Origin: Atherinomorus stipes
Taxonomy: Eukaryota; Chordata; Actinopteri; Atheriniformes; Atherinidae
DNA length: 64,000 nucleotides
Direction: 5' to 3'
Assembly (NCBI GenBank): GCA_023101725.1
Contig: JALJCO010000100.1
Coordinates: 62,001-126,000 of the forward strand
Shown here one piece after another: positions 1 to 12,441 of this stretch (within the stretch, counting starts at the first letter, position 1; each line of letters opens with the position of its first letter). The notes below the pieces were generated by a model. It was given only the letters and a program-made list of their open reading frames with translations, was not told the DNA's origin and did not search any database. Both the position numbers and the translations under genes were made by a program.

Positions 1-203
1 ACTGAGAAAAAGTGGAAACTATTCTGAGGTCAGCTGGATGAAAATGTGAGGATGTTTCTGGAAAGCATGGAGGCCATGTCCTGCAGACTAAAGAGGGTCG
101 AGAACATCCAGCTGGTTATCAGTTGACAGTTGAAAAGCTGCATCTCTGATGGGATGGGGTTGCTATGGCGACAGCAGCTTCCACATCTGTGAAGCTCCAT
201 TGA

Positions 204-1060
204 AGGAATAGTTCACCCATAGAATGATGTAAATAGTGAGAAAGACTCTGGAGCACTTTTTTAATATCTCAAATGCAGCCTGTGATCAGGAAGGCGTCTT
301 GTTTTCCCCCAACTTTCATATAATGGAGTTCACCGGGGTCCGAGCCAAAAAGGTCCATAAAAGTCCACAAAAACTTGTCAATATTCCACCATACTGCTCA
401 TCCAATGTAATCCAAGTGTCCTGAGTGGGTAGCGTCCAGAATTTACTCGAAACGACATCATTAAGTTTATTTTTAGAGCCTAAACGATACTACATCTTAC
501 TTTCGCGAACACACTGATGCGCGAAACTACAGAAACCTCAGCAGACGAAATCGCGTGTTCCCTTTTTTCTTTCTTTGTCTTAAATCAATATCCAACCCCT
601 CTTGAGTTTTTCACGGTTTGTCTGCAGCTCTGTCGCTCTTAGCACAATGTAAACAGCGAATTTATTCTTCTACACTTGCATTATTGGCAGAGTAGGCTCT
701 GAATGCCGAGGCTTCCATAGTTTCATGAACGCACATATGTACGCTTTGGAATGTAAGATTTTCTACTGTTTAGGCTCTAAAAATATACTAAATGACGTTT
801 CCAGTAAATTCTGGATGCTACCCACTCAGGACACTTGGATTACATTGGACGAGCAGTATGGAGGAATATTGACAAGTTTTTGTGGACTTTTAGGGACCTT
901 TTGGCTTGGGCACAATCAAACTTCATTATATGAAAGTTTGGGGAAAACAACAAGCCTTCCTGATCGCCGGCTGCATTTGAGATATCAAATAAGTGCTCCA
1001 CAGTCTTTCTCACCATGAGGGTAAGTGGAAAATAAAGTTACATCATTCTGTGGGTGAACT
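204..1060. mobile_element. TTAA-type palindromic MITE, family T1 copy 1
   Basis: The left end reads AGGAATAGTTCACCC after a degenerate TTGA (200-203). The right end, ..GGGTGAACT at 1060, is its reverse complement but lacks the last bases. The two halves are long inverted repeats: a block near 330-430 (TTCACCGGGG, TCCTGAGTGGGTAGC) recurs inverted at 820-930. Related copies lie at 19216-19957, 32030-32859, 47588-48291 and 51744-55193. Several of those are flanked by intact TTAA, pointing to a piggyBac- or Kolobok-like mobiliser. It is non-coding; open frames inside it are chance. Confidence 0.8.
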
Positions 1061-1958
1061 GTGAACTGTGGGTGGTTTTATGGCAGAGTGGCCTGATGGA
1101 AGACTCTCCTCAGTGCAGACATATGAAAGCCCGCTTAGAGTTTGCCAAAAGCACATGAAGGACTCCCAGACTGTGAGAAATAAGATTCTCTGGTCTGATG
1201 AGACCAAGATTGAACTTTTTGGAGTTCATTCTAAGCGGCATGTGTGGAGAAAACCAGGCACTGCTCATCACCTGCCCAATACCACCCCAACAGTGAAGCA
1301 TGGTGGTGGCAGCATCATGATATGGGGGTGTTTTTCAGCCGCAGGGACAGGACGACTGGTTGCAGTTGAAGGAAAGATGAATGCGACCAAGTACAGAGAT
1401 CCTGGAAGAAAAGCTCTTCCAGAGTTCAGGACCTCAGACTGGGCTGAAGGTTCACCTTCCAACAAGACAATGACCCTCAGCACACAGCTGAAATAACAAA
1501 GGAGCGGATCAGAACAACTCTGGACCATTCTGGACCCAGCCAAAACCCTGACTTAAACCCAACTGAGCATCTCTGAGACCTGAAAATGGCTGAACACCAC
1601 CGTTCACCATCCAACCTGACAGAACTGGAGAGGATCTGCAAGAAGAACGCAGAAGATCCCAAATCCAGGTGTGGAACACTTGTTGCATCATTCCCAAGAA
1701 GACTCATGGCTGTACAAGCTTAGAAGTACTTCTACTCAGTACTGAAAAAGTACTGAATATTTATGACCATGTCATATTTCAGTTGTTCTTTTTTAATTAA
1801 TTGGCAAAAGTTTTCTACATTTCTATTTTTTTATGTCAAGATGAGGTGCTGAGTGACATTAATGAGAAATAACATGAACTTTTTTGAGTTTGGCAAATGG
1901 CTGCAATGAAACAATGAGTGAAAAGTTTAAAGGGCCTGAATACTTTCCGTTCCCACTG
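1061..1958 (+). mobile_element. Tc1-like DNA transposon, 5'-truncated fossil
   Basis: The right terminal repeat ends TACTTTCCGTTCCCACTG followed by TA (1959-1960), the usual fish Tc1-type terminus and TA target. The left terminus is absent and the element begins against the preceding MITE. It contains the 3' part of a decayed transposase gene. Confidence 0.85.
1086..1722 (+). pseudogene. Tc1-like transposase, C-terminal part, decayed
   Basis: Transposases of this family cut and paste DNA at TA sites with a DDE catalytic domain. Visible pieces are [13 protein letters not shown] (first catalytic Asp, about 1177), then [18 protein letters not shown] (about 1300), then in another frame [12 protein letters not shown] (second Asp, about 1460), then PDLNPTEHL (catalytic Glu, about 1548) followed by a stop. 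The N-terminal DNA-binding helices are missing, and at least one frameshift and one stop interrupt the frame, so no active enzyme can be made. Confidence 0.85.
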
Positions 1959-1960
1959 TA

Positions 1961-3149
1961 CCTATAAACTCAGTGTGTTTGGTTAAAGGTGCACCAACTG
2001 CAGCTGTCTGGGGAGAAAACTGAACTTTCCTCCTGCGTGACCAACAGGTGGGAAGCACAAAGCACACATGGCAAACTGTGTCACCTTGGAGATTTCCAAC
2101 CATCTGTTTTCGTCACTGTCTCATCTTTTAGCGCTGCCCTGGATGACGAAGTTTGTCTGCTCTGGCTGTAAATCCTGGGAAATGATCCCTCCAGCAAAGT
2201 GGTTGCACACTGAAGCTGGTCTCCCATGGCAACATTTGACCGCTCATTTGTTTAAAGATCATTTGGGTATTTCAGCAAAGCTCATGAAGCCAGACGCAAA
2301 GGACAAGTTTGTCCTCAATAAACAACACGACTTAAAAAATTCCTCCTAAAACTGAAAAAGGAGCAGAGATGATGTGTTATATCACGTAAAGTAGCTGCGA
2401 CCTCTTATGTTTCTTAAATGAATACCACAAAATGACCCTCAGCAGAGGAAAAGCAGCTTCGTCTCCACATCACAGTGAAGGGGCTTCAGAAATGGGACTG
2501 TTTTGGTGGCTCGCTGGGCTGTGAAAGTGCAGACTGGTTTATATTGGCTGGGAACCCAGACTGGAAGTTACAGGTGTTGTCCAGCCTCACGGAGAGCCGT
2601 GACTTTTAGCACGGCCTTGACAAAGGAACAGGAAATATGTCGGAAATCAACGGGGGCCTCAGAAAGTGGTGAAAATTGTCCCAGTTTGCAACTCTGAACA
2701 CAGCAGAGGAAACCCCCTCCCCAACCCACCTGCCATGCCCTCTGAAGGACAGTTTTAACACACGGTGGGAAAAAACAACACATCTGCACAGGACTTATCA
2801 GCTAGATTTGCTTAGAACAACGATGCTCGTGGGTTTTCCAGCGTACCACAACATCTTCAGTGAATGTTAAATCAACATCTCCACAAAGGTTTCTGTTTGG
2901 ATTGAGGGTTCGCAAACACTGTGACATCAACACTGATTCAGAGGACTGCTGCAACTAAAACTGTGTCTTGCATAACAACGACTGATGTTAGCCCAGTTTG
3001 GAGTCAATTATGGCAGCAGATGGAAGATTAGAGGATGACCAGTCAGAAAGTGTCACATCATTCCCTTTGCGGGGGAATCCAGCGATGGATTTATTGACAA
3101 ATGACCAGAATAACAAATGCTAAAAAGTCCTGCTAAACAAGTACAGACC
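1961..3149. other. Unique-looking stretch, no gene recognised
   Basis: Open frames of up to 93 codons occur around 1989-2349 and 2503-2870, but they have no recognisable domain, splice context or family resemblance. I see no transposon ends here. Confidence 0.4.
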
Positions 3150-3478
3150 CTCAGGACTAATGGGGCTCAAGCTAAAATGTTGTTGAGCAACACTTTGAGG
3201 AAATCAGGTGTTTCCTGTAATGTTCAGAAATACTTATGTTGGTCCACTGTTCATTAGAAAGGTACTACGTATAATGTGTCTGGGACAGTTTTGTGTGTTT
3301 GTTTATTTTTCTAATTATTATTTTCAACTACAATCCAAAAGCAATAATCTATCCCAAGAAATTATAATTTTGTAAATTTTTATTGATAATCAATTTCTTT
3401 AGTTTCTTGTTATTTGAATCACTATTGTCAATTTAGCCTTTTCTTTAAATGGAGGAATAATTTTAAAGGACGACTGCA
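3150..3478 (+). mobile_element. Family C repeat (Tc1-type terminus), 3' half
   Basis: It carries the motif GTTGAGCAACACTTTGAGG and ends GGACGACTGCAG, the degenerate right terminus of family C. Other copies are at 4474-5190, 25395-25723, 34880-35140 and 36044-37050. The better preserved copies carry the terminus TTTTGAGGACGACTGTA with TA at the end, suggesting a Tc1/mariner-derived non-autonomous family. No transposase is visible. Confidence 0.6.
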
Positions 3479-4004
3479 GATAGAAAGACTATGATTTATA
3501 AATCTCATCAACTCAGAATTTATTCTTGATAGAGCATCAACAACATATTAGACAAATTTTGTAATTTCATGGAAAATATTCGCTCATTTTAAGTTTGACG
3601 GCACATATCTGTAAAAGGTTGGAACAGGGGCAACAAAAGGCTGGAAAAGCAAGTGGTACAAATACAAAACAACAGAATGTTTCTAAACAAAACATTGTAA
3701 AAACTTTCTCAGAATATGCAGTTTTGCAATGACTTTTGTCACTATTGGAGATGAAAATCATAGCAGATGATCTCTTTTCACAACTTTCGAAGCAAAGAAC
3801 AAACCCAAACAATCAAGAATATTTCCTTTTCTGAGTCCAGAAATAGCTTTTTTCTCCAGTTCCTTCTCTGTTACAGTGTAAATGTGGTTTAATTCAATTT
3901 CAGAGGATTCTTCTCTGCAAATCTGGATTTAAAATCCAATTAATGTGTAAAGATATCAAGATTTCTGCTGTCCTGGTGCTGCAGAGTTGAATCATGAGTT
4001 TTCA

Positions 4005-4090
4005 CCGCCTTCTAGTGGCCAAAGCGAGGAACTGATTTTTTTTTTTTTTTTTATAGTTTACAGTTCCTCACTTTGGCCACTAGAGGGCAG
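4005..4090. repeat. Small hairpin repeat
   Basis: Thirty-base arms at 4005-4034 (CGCCTTCTAGTGGCC..) and 4061-4090 (GGCCACTAGAGGGCAG) are reverse complements with few mismatches. They are separated by a T-rich loop that includes a run of 18 T. It is probably a short palindromic MITE or a folded repeat end. Confidence 0.7.
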
Positions 4091-4473
4091 TAAAACTAGG
4101 ACCTAGTTTTGTAGAAGTTTTCCTTCTTCTCATTGTTCTCTGTATCTTTGATCAGAGTATTCAAGTGTGGCTGACTGGATGTGCCACTTTTATTGTAGCA
4201 ATATTTTTCTTAATGGAAAAAATCAACAAAAGTCTGGATAGACGGAGGTGATGAAGGTGGCTGACTTTTTGAAGTGTGATCAGGACTTTAACCCTTTACA
4301 ATCTAGATGATATACTGTACTTAAACATTTTAAAAGATGCTTTAATGTGAGAAGTTAAAGGAAAAACAGTTATTGGTTTGTGGAGGATAAAACTGTTCAG
4401 AGCTGCAAGATGAAGCATCGGTATGATGCTGGCAGATGGTAGCTGCTCAGCTGGTTAGTTAGGGTGACGTCTA

Positions 4474-5190
4474 CAGTCACCCTCAAAATTATTTATACCC
4501 TCCAATTAATGAGAAGGCTAAATTTATAATAGTAATTCAAATAACAAAAAAACGAAAGAAACTAACAATAAATAAAAATTAGCAAAATTATAATTTATTG
4601 AAATAATATAATAATATTGCTTTTGATTTTAAATGTAAATCATTTTGAAAAAAATGTCCTAGACACATTTATTTATTTATTTTTTATTTTTTTGCACACA
4701 GAACACAAAAATAAGAACAACAATTTTTTTAAAAAGACAAAAAAAAAAAGTGCAGGAAGAGGCAGAAAAGCCAAAAAGCTTGTTTTAAAGCCTCCACCTT
4801 TTCAATAAAAGACCTTAAAATAAAAGAAAAAAAAAAAAAAAAAAAAAAAACAAAAACATTAAAAGACCTTTCCCCATGAACCAAGGACCAAAATACCTGT
4901 CAAGAGGTGCAGAAGTCTTTTTGAACATTACAGAAGACACCTGATCGCAGTGATTGCCTTGAAGTGTTGCTCAATAAAATTTCAGCTTCGGAGCCACATC
5001 ATGCTTGTTTGCTAGTTTTATTATTTGTTTGTTTGTTTTTAATATTTCTTTTGGACCAGAATTAAAAATCAATATCATGATTTTCATAGAATTTTTATTT
5101 ATTATTACTTTTGTCAGTTTCATCTTATTTCACTGACAGCTGATCTTTTTTCCTTCTTTAATTGGAGGGTATGAATAATTTTGAGGACAA
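4474..5190. mobile_element. Family C repeat, near full length
   Basis: The left end CAGTCACCCTCAAAATTAT follows TA (4472-4473). The right end, ..ATGAATAATTTTGAGGAC, is its inverse, so the copy has both terminal repeats. The interior is A/T-rich with long A runs at 4740-4750 and 4829-4850, and it contains the inverse of the GAGCAACACTTTGAGG motif seen in other copies. No coding capacity. Confidence 0.65.
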
Positions 5191-5199
5191 TTTCACACT

Positions 5200-5886
5200 G
5201 ATCTGAAGACAGAAATCAGAAAACAGTAGTAAAAAGTAGACTGGGTGAAAATGCACATGGACAGAACTGACTTCATCAGGTGACTGAGAAAGTTTGTACA
5301 GGCCATTAGTCAAAAACAGTCCATATATGGAGGGGTTGCTGCATCACTTGTGTGGATGCTCACACCCAAAACCAGTTTAGAATCATCAATTAACTGAGCA
5401 GGCATGCCTCTGGACTGTGGGAGGAAGCGGGAACGTGTGTGGAGAAAGCCCACGCAGGCACTGGGAGGACATTCATAAACCCCTCATTACAAAGATGACT
5501 GCACATTTGAGTGTTCAGTGGTGTGAAAACCAGGAGGACTAGGGCAGGGATGTAGGAAAAAAGCACAGTGAGTCATCTTTAACTATGTTCTCATCCAGTG
5601 GGAGAGTATATGTGGAGTAACGGCTCAGACCTGCATGCTTAAACACTGCATGAGGGAAACCAGTGCTGGTCTGGTTTGGATCCACTTGCTTTCAAATAAA
5701 TATGATTATGATGCCTTGATGAACACCAAGTAAAAGGAAAATAACCATATTTCACAGCCTTTATTCACCACATCTCAACCCACTGAAGCTGCTCTGGGAG
5801 CACATGGTGGCGATGAGCATGGCATGAGTTGGTTTTTACTTAAATACCACTCTAAGTTTCATGAACAATATACACATGAAATTAGC
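5200..5886. other. Intergenic, nothing recognised
   Basis: No transposon termini, coding exons or RNA gene could be identified in this stretch. Confidence 0.4.
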
Positions 5887-6721
5887 AGAGATCCACCGAT
5901 TCAGTTCTTTCCAATCCGATACTGACACCTAGGCTGAGAGTATCAGCCGATACTGATCTGATACTACTGCATACAATTGTGTGAAAACGGGTTTGCTGAT
6001 ATGTGTCAGATCATCAAACAAATTTAAATCCGAGACTAAGATAGCACAAGTAAACACAAAATACAGTTTTTAAATGAAGATTTTTATTTTTAAGGGGGGA
6101 AAAAGTGATTGCCCCCTAAACCTAATAACTGGTTTGGCAACCCTTAGCAGCAACTTACAGCGCTGCGGAGGAATTTTGTTCCATTCATCTTTGCAGAAGA
6201 TGAATGGAACAACTAATAAAAATCTTCATTAAAAAAACTGTGTTTTGTGTTTACTTGTGTTATCTTTGACTCACATTTAAATTTGTTTGATGATCTGAAA
6301 CATTTAAGTGTGACAAACATCCAAAAAATAAGAAATCGGGAAGGGGGCAAACACTTTTTCGGACAACTGTATATGAACTGTATAATTGCTATGTGAGTGA
6401 AGGCATCATTGACATGAACATTTAGCCTTGTTAAAAAACGTAACATATAAACACAGATATAAATGTACTTAATATTTATTAACAAATAAAAAAGTGTGCT
6501 TTAGCAGCAAAAATAAGTAAATAGCCTTTCCCTGCTCTGCGTGATGATGTAACCTGCGTTGCAAACATAGAATTGAAGTGACTAGATGGCTGTAACTGTG
6601 TCGTTGTGTATGATATTGATAAAAAAAGAAATGACTGGATCGGAATGCTGCTCCATATCCGATCCAGCTAATTAGTCCATTTCAGAGCCGACATCTGGTC
6701 CACGTATCAGATTGGCGCCTC
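5887..6721. mobile_element. hAT-like MITE with nested palindromic repeat
   Basis: The left end AGAGATCCACCGATTCAG and the inverse of the right end, AGAGGCGCCAATCTGATAC, are similar inverted termini. Inside, 6005-6095 and 6218-6310 are inverted copies (TTTTGTGTTTACTTGTG, AAATTTGTTTGATGATCTGA) flanking a core with GGGGGAAAAAGTGATTGCCC. This looks like a second palindromic repeat inserted in the first. Non-coding. Confidence 0.55.
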
Positions 6722-6958
6722 TTTAAATATTAGCACATAAAAGTGAAGGAAAAGTGAAGGAAAAGTACATTGGTCCCACATAATCTTAATGTGTTAAACT
6801 GACATGATGAACGATTTCATGTTCAACCAATGCATTCATTCACATTAAAATGTTTTTTTTTTTTTTTTTATTGTATTTGTTAAACACATTATTTATCAGT
6901 TACCTTAAAACAATTTCTTATATTTAGGTGATCTAATCATGGGTTAGGGTTCTACATA

Positions 6959-6976
6959 CAATATATATATTGTATA

Positions 6977-7050
<74 letters not shown>

Positions 7051-7163
7051 GTATATATATACTTGCAGCTTCAGAAAACCTCAAATTCTAAAACTTAAAA
7101 AATTTGAATATTGCATTAAATCAATTTAAAAAGGACTTTAAATACAGAAAAGCATTTAAAGTT

Positions 7164-7210
<47 letters not shown>

Positions 7211-7218
7211 TATATCTA

Positions 7219-7269
<51 letters not shown>

Positions 7270-7270
7270 G
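6959..7270. repeat. (AT)n microsatellites
   Basis: Two long alternating TA tracts at about 6959-7060 and 7167-7270 are separated by about 100 bases of unique sequence. Such tracts are cruciform-prone. Confidence 0.95.
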
Positions 7271-7331
7271 TACATACATACATAGATAAATTATAATATA
7301 TATAATGTAATATTCTTTGACTTTACTTTAA

Positions 7332-7952
7332 AGGGACACTGTGTAATCGGGAGCAGCTCCCTCGTACTTTTCATGCTGCATTCGCGTGAAACCGGGCAGA
7401 CCGACGACATCCGCTGCATGTAAAGTTATCACCGGCCTCTATGTGAAGACGTGGTCCGTCAGTTACAGTGACATCAGTCCACATCTGTTCGGTTGTCATG
7501 GCGATGTCGTATTGTTTTCCCTGACCCATGTTTTACCGTCTTTCGCTCGGCTTCATTGATTAAAATGACATCTGGTTTGTTACCAACGGCCGTCTGCCCG
7601 ACTGCACGTGAACGCAGCATCAGTGAGACGCTGGTTTCTCCCCACTGCAGCGCGGTGACTTTTCAAAGGCATTACCTCGAACTGAGCTGAAAACTCCGGT
7701 GTGTCCGGTGAGTTTCTGTGTTTTCCTACCGTCACGCTTCTCCAGAACGCAAAAACATGGCGATACGACATGGCAGCCTCCACCGAGCCGCCCCGCTCGA
7801 TGTGTAAATGAATGATACGAACGGCAAATTTAGAACTTAGAGGAGCACTTCAGTTTGTTGATGGGAGTGATTACTGATTAATGAAAAAACACTTTTGAAC
7901 CAAATAATCAGTTTTTGTAAATAAAACACAGGAGAACTTACACAATATCCCT
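7332..7952. mobile_element. TTAA-type palindromic MITE, family T2 copy 1
   Basis: TTAA (7328-7331) precedes AGGGACACTGTGTAA. The right end TTACACAATATCCCT is followed by TTAA (7953-7956), so the target duplication is intact. The 621-bp element has no full transposase. Its sequence recurs, inverted and interrupted, at 60002-62179. The perfect TTAA duplication supports a piggyBac- or Kolobok-like mobiliser. Confidence 0.85.
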
Positions 7953-8356
7953 TTAACTTAATTTATAATAGTAAAACCAATCCCCTGTTTTCAGAGTAGC
8001 GTTTTCTATCTGGTGGACAGCCTTTTACATTCTTCATGGTAAACCAAGAGTGTAACTATTTTTGCTGATATCTATTAAAAAACAGACTCAGCTCAATCCA
8101 AGACATTAAGAAAAATATAACTTTGCAGACACTTCACATCTTAGGTCATGGGTCTGCAACACTTACAGTCCAAAGAGCCACTTTTACCCTAAACCCAGAT
8201 AAATAAAACTAGAGCCACAAATGTTACAGGACCTTTTGAAAAAAGACATCTAGTTTTGATAAATATCTACTGCAGGAAATTTGCTGTTATTTTTCATGAG
8301 CCACAATTCTATTTCTAGTTTTAGGTTTTAAAATAGAAAATACAAACATTTGAATA

Positions 8357-8581
8357 GTTCATTTGCAAAAACAGTTAACCACCATTTAGAAAAAAAACTA
8401 GTTAACTGCTTTTAGTCACTGTCGGGTGCAAACCTCCTATATCCATTTAACATCATTAAAACCCTCTACTTCATTTGAGTATGATTTGGTAAAAATAGTC
8501 TAAAAGTAAATGAAGAGTTTATTTGCAGAAGCAGTTAACTCCAGTTTTCTAAATGGTGGTTAACTGTTTTTGCAAATGAAC
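8357..8581. repeat. Palindromic hairpin repeat
   Basis: Arms at 8357-8391 and 8547-8581 are near-perfect reverse complements (GTTCATTTGCAAAAACAG and CTGTTTTTGCAAATGAAC). A partial third copy of the arm lies at 8516-8545. It is likely a MITE; the target duplication is not clear. The flanks 7953-8356 and 8582-9189 hold nothing else I recognise. Confidence 0.7.
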
Positions 8582-9189
8582 TCCTCATTTACAAAAAGAG
8601 GATTGATGCATTTGCCTCTATGGGATGCAAATACCTGTGGGAAATTATGTAATTATCAAAACAAAACATAATTTTAAAGCTAATGACAAGAAAAATAGAT
8701 CTAAAAAATATATTACTGATAATTTTAGAGTCATTATGTAATAAAAATTTAATGAAAAATACTGCTAAAACCCGTAGAAGTGTCCTGGACAGAGATTTCT
8801 GTGGACAGTGACACGAGTTTATAACTCTCTGCTTGATGAATCCACAAGTGCACTGACTGTTGGTATGGTGTGGGAGAAAGACTTTTATGGCACTGGTCTG
8901 ACTGGGGTAGGATAGGATTCAGTTTAGACATCACCTCTAAAAATCTAGCATATCAAATCGTACATTTAAAATCTTAAAATTCATCAATTTTCACTTTTTA
9001 AAAAAATATTAATGGATAAGACTGATTGTTAACCAACTATCTTGCTGGAATACTTTCCTGGACCCTTGCTGATGTAACAGGTGCCTTTTTGTTGCAGCAT
9101 CTGCTCCTGGAGTTCAGGCTTCAAAGGTAAATTGTCTTTGTGACTGGTCGGAAATAAATGTTTACTGAATCTACCGTTATCTTTGTAGC

Positions 9190-9950
9190 CTGGAATGGTA
9201 TGCATCATTCACATCTCAAGAATCACAGCTTTCCAGTGGTGTGTGACATGTGTAGGTACTCGGAAGGGAGTTGGAGTTAAATACATATTTATTTGTCATG
9301 TCCAGCCATACGGGACGTCTGGTACAAGCAAGCTAAAAGGATTCACAGGGCCAATGCATAAACAGTTTAAGATGAAACTGATACCTGAACTGCATTCTGT
9401 TAGGATCAGACACTGCTTACAGTGATGCACATGTTCTGGGAATGCTCAGTGGTGGATGGTTCCTGGCTTCAGGTCTGAGTTTTTAGGGACTGTGACCTCA
9501 CTAACCCTTGTCTTTGTCTACTTAATGATGATTCATTGCTGTCTCTCAGTTTCAGTGAGCACAGATTATTGTTTGCAGGCTTTGCTGCTGCCAAGAAGGC
9601 TACAATGGCAATGTGCTTCGATCCCACTATCTCCTTAACTCATCATTGGACAGTATCCTATCAGAGTAAAGCTTCCTGAATGTACGATGCACAGCTCAAT
9701 AAAGCCAGAAGAGCTACTAAGCAGGTCTGGCATAACATGACAGAGTCCGTGAGACTCCCCCTGCCACAGCTCTGTTCAGCTACATGTCTACCCCCTTTGA
9801 TCTATCATAGATATGACCCATTTATAAGAAAAACAAGTTTGTTTTGCTGTCTTTTTTGTTGGTGATGTGCTGCCATATTGTCTTGTTAGTGTGTGCTCTT
9901 AAAAAATGAAAATTAAAAATGCTGATTACATTGAAAAATGAAAATAAACA
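9190..9950 (+). pseudogene. L1-like LINE remnant, C-terminal ORF2 and 3' UTR
   Basis: Several frames together resemble the extreme C terminus of a fish L1 reverse transcriptase. MHMFWECSVVDGSWLQ (about 9425-9475) matches the usual histidine/tryptophan block, and LLLPRRLQW / LLAAKKATMAMC (about 9575-9620) matches the conserved AAKKA segment. An A-rich 3' region follows to about 9950. Frameshifts and stops are frequent, so this is an old 5'-truncated copy. The recognition is by motif only; exact limits are uncertain. Confidence 0.55.
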
Positions 9951-9989
9951 GGCTCTCCAACAGTAAAAGACTGATTTCCAAGAAGCATT

Positions 9990-10740
9990 GTTTCAACAAA
10001 GAAGCAACCAAGGGCCAAACTCTGTGGAAAAGTGTGAAACCAGGAAGTGAAGTTTTTAGTCTCATTGTAATTCTTTCTTGATCCACTAGGGGCTCCAAAA
10101 CAGAGCAAATCTCCATAAACTCCCCTGTTAAAAATGGTTCAAAACTTTATTTTAGGTTTAATAGGTCAAGTTTACTTTCATGTCAGCTGTGAGGGGGGTG
10201 AATTTTTTTTATAACTCATCCGTTTAGATGTTTAATCTTGAAATTACACATAATTAAGGGCGTGTCCTTTTGCTTGACATGCAGCAGACCGGATGCCGGC
10301 CTGCCGACCGGTGGCTAACAGTTAGCTCCTTGTTTGCTCTCAGTAAGGTCTCAGTTTGTAGCAGAGTAGCACAACGGCGGTTTTTAGTCAGATAATAGCA
10401 AGTCTAAGCGTGTCTTACCTTTACCCCGCCGCTTAGGGAGCTAATCTTCGTTAGCTCCTGTTAGTTTCCAGTTAGCTCTGTTAGCGTTTAGCCCAGATGT
10501 ATGTCAGCTGTCAATCATTTGCCCGCAGCTCAGAGCAGCTCACTCGTTGGTTTCTGAAGAGCTAAAAGTGAAGCCAGGTGGGCGTGTCCCACCGTCGCCA
10601 TCTTGCCGTGTCACGTGTGACGTCATTCCTGAAAAATACTAAAATGGGCAAAGGCAAGGCCGCTCCGAGCCGCGGGGCAAATTATTGACAGCTGACGTAC
10701 TCTGGGCGAAATGCTAACTGAGTTAAATTGAAACCAACAG
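9990..10740. mobile_element. GTTAGC-rich palindromic element, family B copy 1
   Basis: The segment 9990-10525 is the reverse complement of about 52380-53124. The segment 10545-10735 repeats 52230-52430 in direct orientation, so this copy is a folded arrangement around 10530. Shared landmarks are AAGGGCGTGTCCTTTTG, GCAGAGTAGCACAACGGCGG and GTGGGCGTGTCCCACCGTC. The other copy has an 8-bp target duplication, so the family is probably hAT-mobilised. Non-coding. Confidence 0.65.
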
Positions 10741-10849
10741 CCTTTACAGAAAAACCACATGTGCAAACGTGCGCTTTTGGAACATTTTAGTGTGATCCAC
10801 GTGTGAACCACATGTGGTCACATGTGAAATTCATGTGGTTTTTTCCCCA

Positions 10850-11379
10850 GACTGCTGGGTGAGAGTCATGCGTAGTAACCATTCAGCCAAAGGGACATCT
10901 CTGTGGCCAGGTAGCCAGGACACATGATCAATCGGAGGCTTAAGACCCGTTTCCATCCACGGGTCAGGTCGGGTGGGGCTGGGGGTGGGATATATTGATT
11001 TCACATTGCGTCTCTTCGGCAAACTGTACCCTTACCTTGGAGGCGGAGTATTAACCAGATAGTGCTGCTACATGATCGCGTGAGATCATCGCAGTGCAAC
11101 GTCTTTAACCAAAGCGCCACCCCACACGTGACACAATAGTCACCCCTGCTTTGTTTGGGTCACGCAGGAAGTGACGGATTTTTCAGCGAATCAACGGGTT
11201 GCCGTGTATTAGCTCCACCTCTTTGGTATCCCTGCCGAAGGGTACCAAAAACGTAGGCCGGGTCGGGTCGGATATAAGGGTACCCGTCCCAGTTTTCATC
11301 TGTTGAGGCGCAAAAGAACGTGAACCAATCCGGTCCGATCCGACCGGGGCTATAGTGACAGGACCCCACACTGTCACAT
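10850..11379. mobile_element. Element with tRNA-like terminal arms, family R copy 1
   Basis: The right end GACAGGACCCCACACTGTCA and the segment AACCATTCAGCCAAAGGGAC near 10880 also occur in the clearer copy at 42641-43214. The interior is GC-richer than its surroundings and contains GGGTCGGGTCGG tracts. The left terminus is not clear. Confidence 0.5.
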
Positions 11380-11960
11380 GTTTAATAAACAACACATAAT
11401 CCCGCTGCGATTTAAAGAAAAAAAGGCCGCCGTGAGACTGTAAAATTCAATAACACCTCTGCGCTGTTTACACTTGGAAATTATGATCAGAAAATCTTTA
11501 TATAAGTTTAATAAACACAACAGTGGTGCTGGACGCCGCCATTACATCTACAATCTCGGGGTCCTCTGCAAATTACGAGCTCGTATCTCGTAAAAACGAG
11601 TTTATCACGTCATTTCCTTGAAAAATAACTTTGGAAAAAAGGGTTTCGAGACAACTGGAACGCTCGATAAGTGTTAATTCTCCCATATCTGATTCAGTTT
11701 TTGATCATTTCACTCTTCTTATGATGTTGTTTCCTGTAATTTCAACCATTTATTAAAAAAACAACAACATTCTTATCATTATTGTCCAAAACAACAACAA
11801 AAAAGCAAAGAACTATTTTTCTTTTGCTTTTTTTTCAGGACGGGAATGTCAGTATTGAGAGAAATTCCAGTTAATGGTGTGAATCCAGGTCATCCGTCAG
11901 CGCATGCAACGACACACTGGATGAAATCAGCTTAAAGTGTGTGAATGTGCATATTAATGA
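11380..11960. other. Region upstream of lmo4, nothing specific recognised
   Basis: Mostly unique sequence with one short palindrome, TACGAGCTCGTA (11574-11585). It may include distal promoter sequence of the gene that starts near 12.1 kb, but I see no diagnostic motif. Confidence 0.35.
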
Positions 11961-11989
11961 GCCACTATAAACTCATAAATCATTTTGAC

Positions 11990-12110
11990 CGAGGCCACGC
12001 CCCCCTGCTCTCTGATTGGCTGCGGCGCGACTCCCGTCTGCTGCGTTCCCTCTTGGCAATTTAAGCGGCCCCCCCTTGCGCAATTTGATGAATAGAGTCG
12101 CTGTCAAAAT
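11990..12110 (+). promoter_or_regulatory. Probable lmo4 core promoter
   Basis: A rise in G+C begins at about 11990. It contains an inverted CCAAT box, ATTGG (12015-12019), a second TTGGCAAT (12053-12060) and a TTTAAG sequence (12060-12065) that could act as a weak TATA element. Placement is inferred from the downstream first-exon donor and from these motifs; the start site is not directly visible. Confidence 0.45.
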
Positions 12111-12441
12111 CGCTGAGAGAGGACGGCTTGTTCGTGGTTGGACATCTGTGACAGAGAGGACGACAGGAGACGCTGCGTCATGTCTCCACACTCTTCCCGG
12201 TAGTTACCCACCGTCCAGGCTGGATGTTGGAGACTTACTTCAGCTGTTTTCCCCTCCGTGCTTCCTTTTTGCTCAAAGCTGCCCCCCCCCCCTGCTCTTT
12301 CTTTTTCCTTTTCTTTTCCGTGCAAAGCCATGGAGACAACATGTCTGAGGCTGTAACAACTCGAGCCTGAGGATCCTGTGAATATATTTCTCAGTTTCAT
12401 AAAAGTTCTCGCGGAAGGAGGAAAAGCTTTGTCTCGACAAG
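12090..12441 (+). other. lmo4: lmo4 exon 1, 5' UTR (start approximate)
   Basis: LMO4 genes have a non-coding first exon joined to an exon that carries the start codon. A consensus donor follows AAG at 12441 (GTAACG from 12442), and a pyrimidine-rich acceptor ends at 13324, giving an intron of 883 bases. No long open frame runs from here into the coding exon. The 5' limit is a guess from the promoter-like motifs. Confidence 0.5.

Noticed and set aside
2068..2349. 93-codon frame that might be an exon
   Set aside because: No flanking acceptor and donor pair that keeps a frame, and no recognisable domain.
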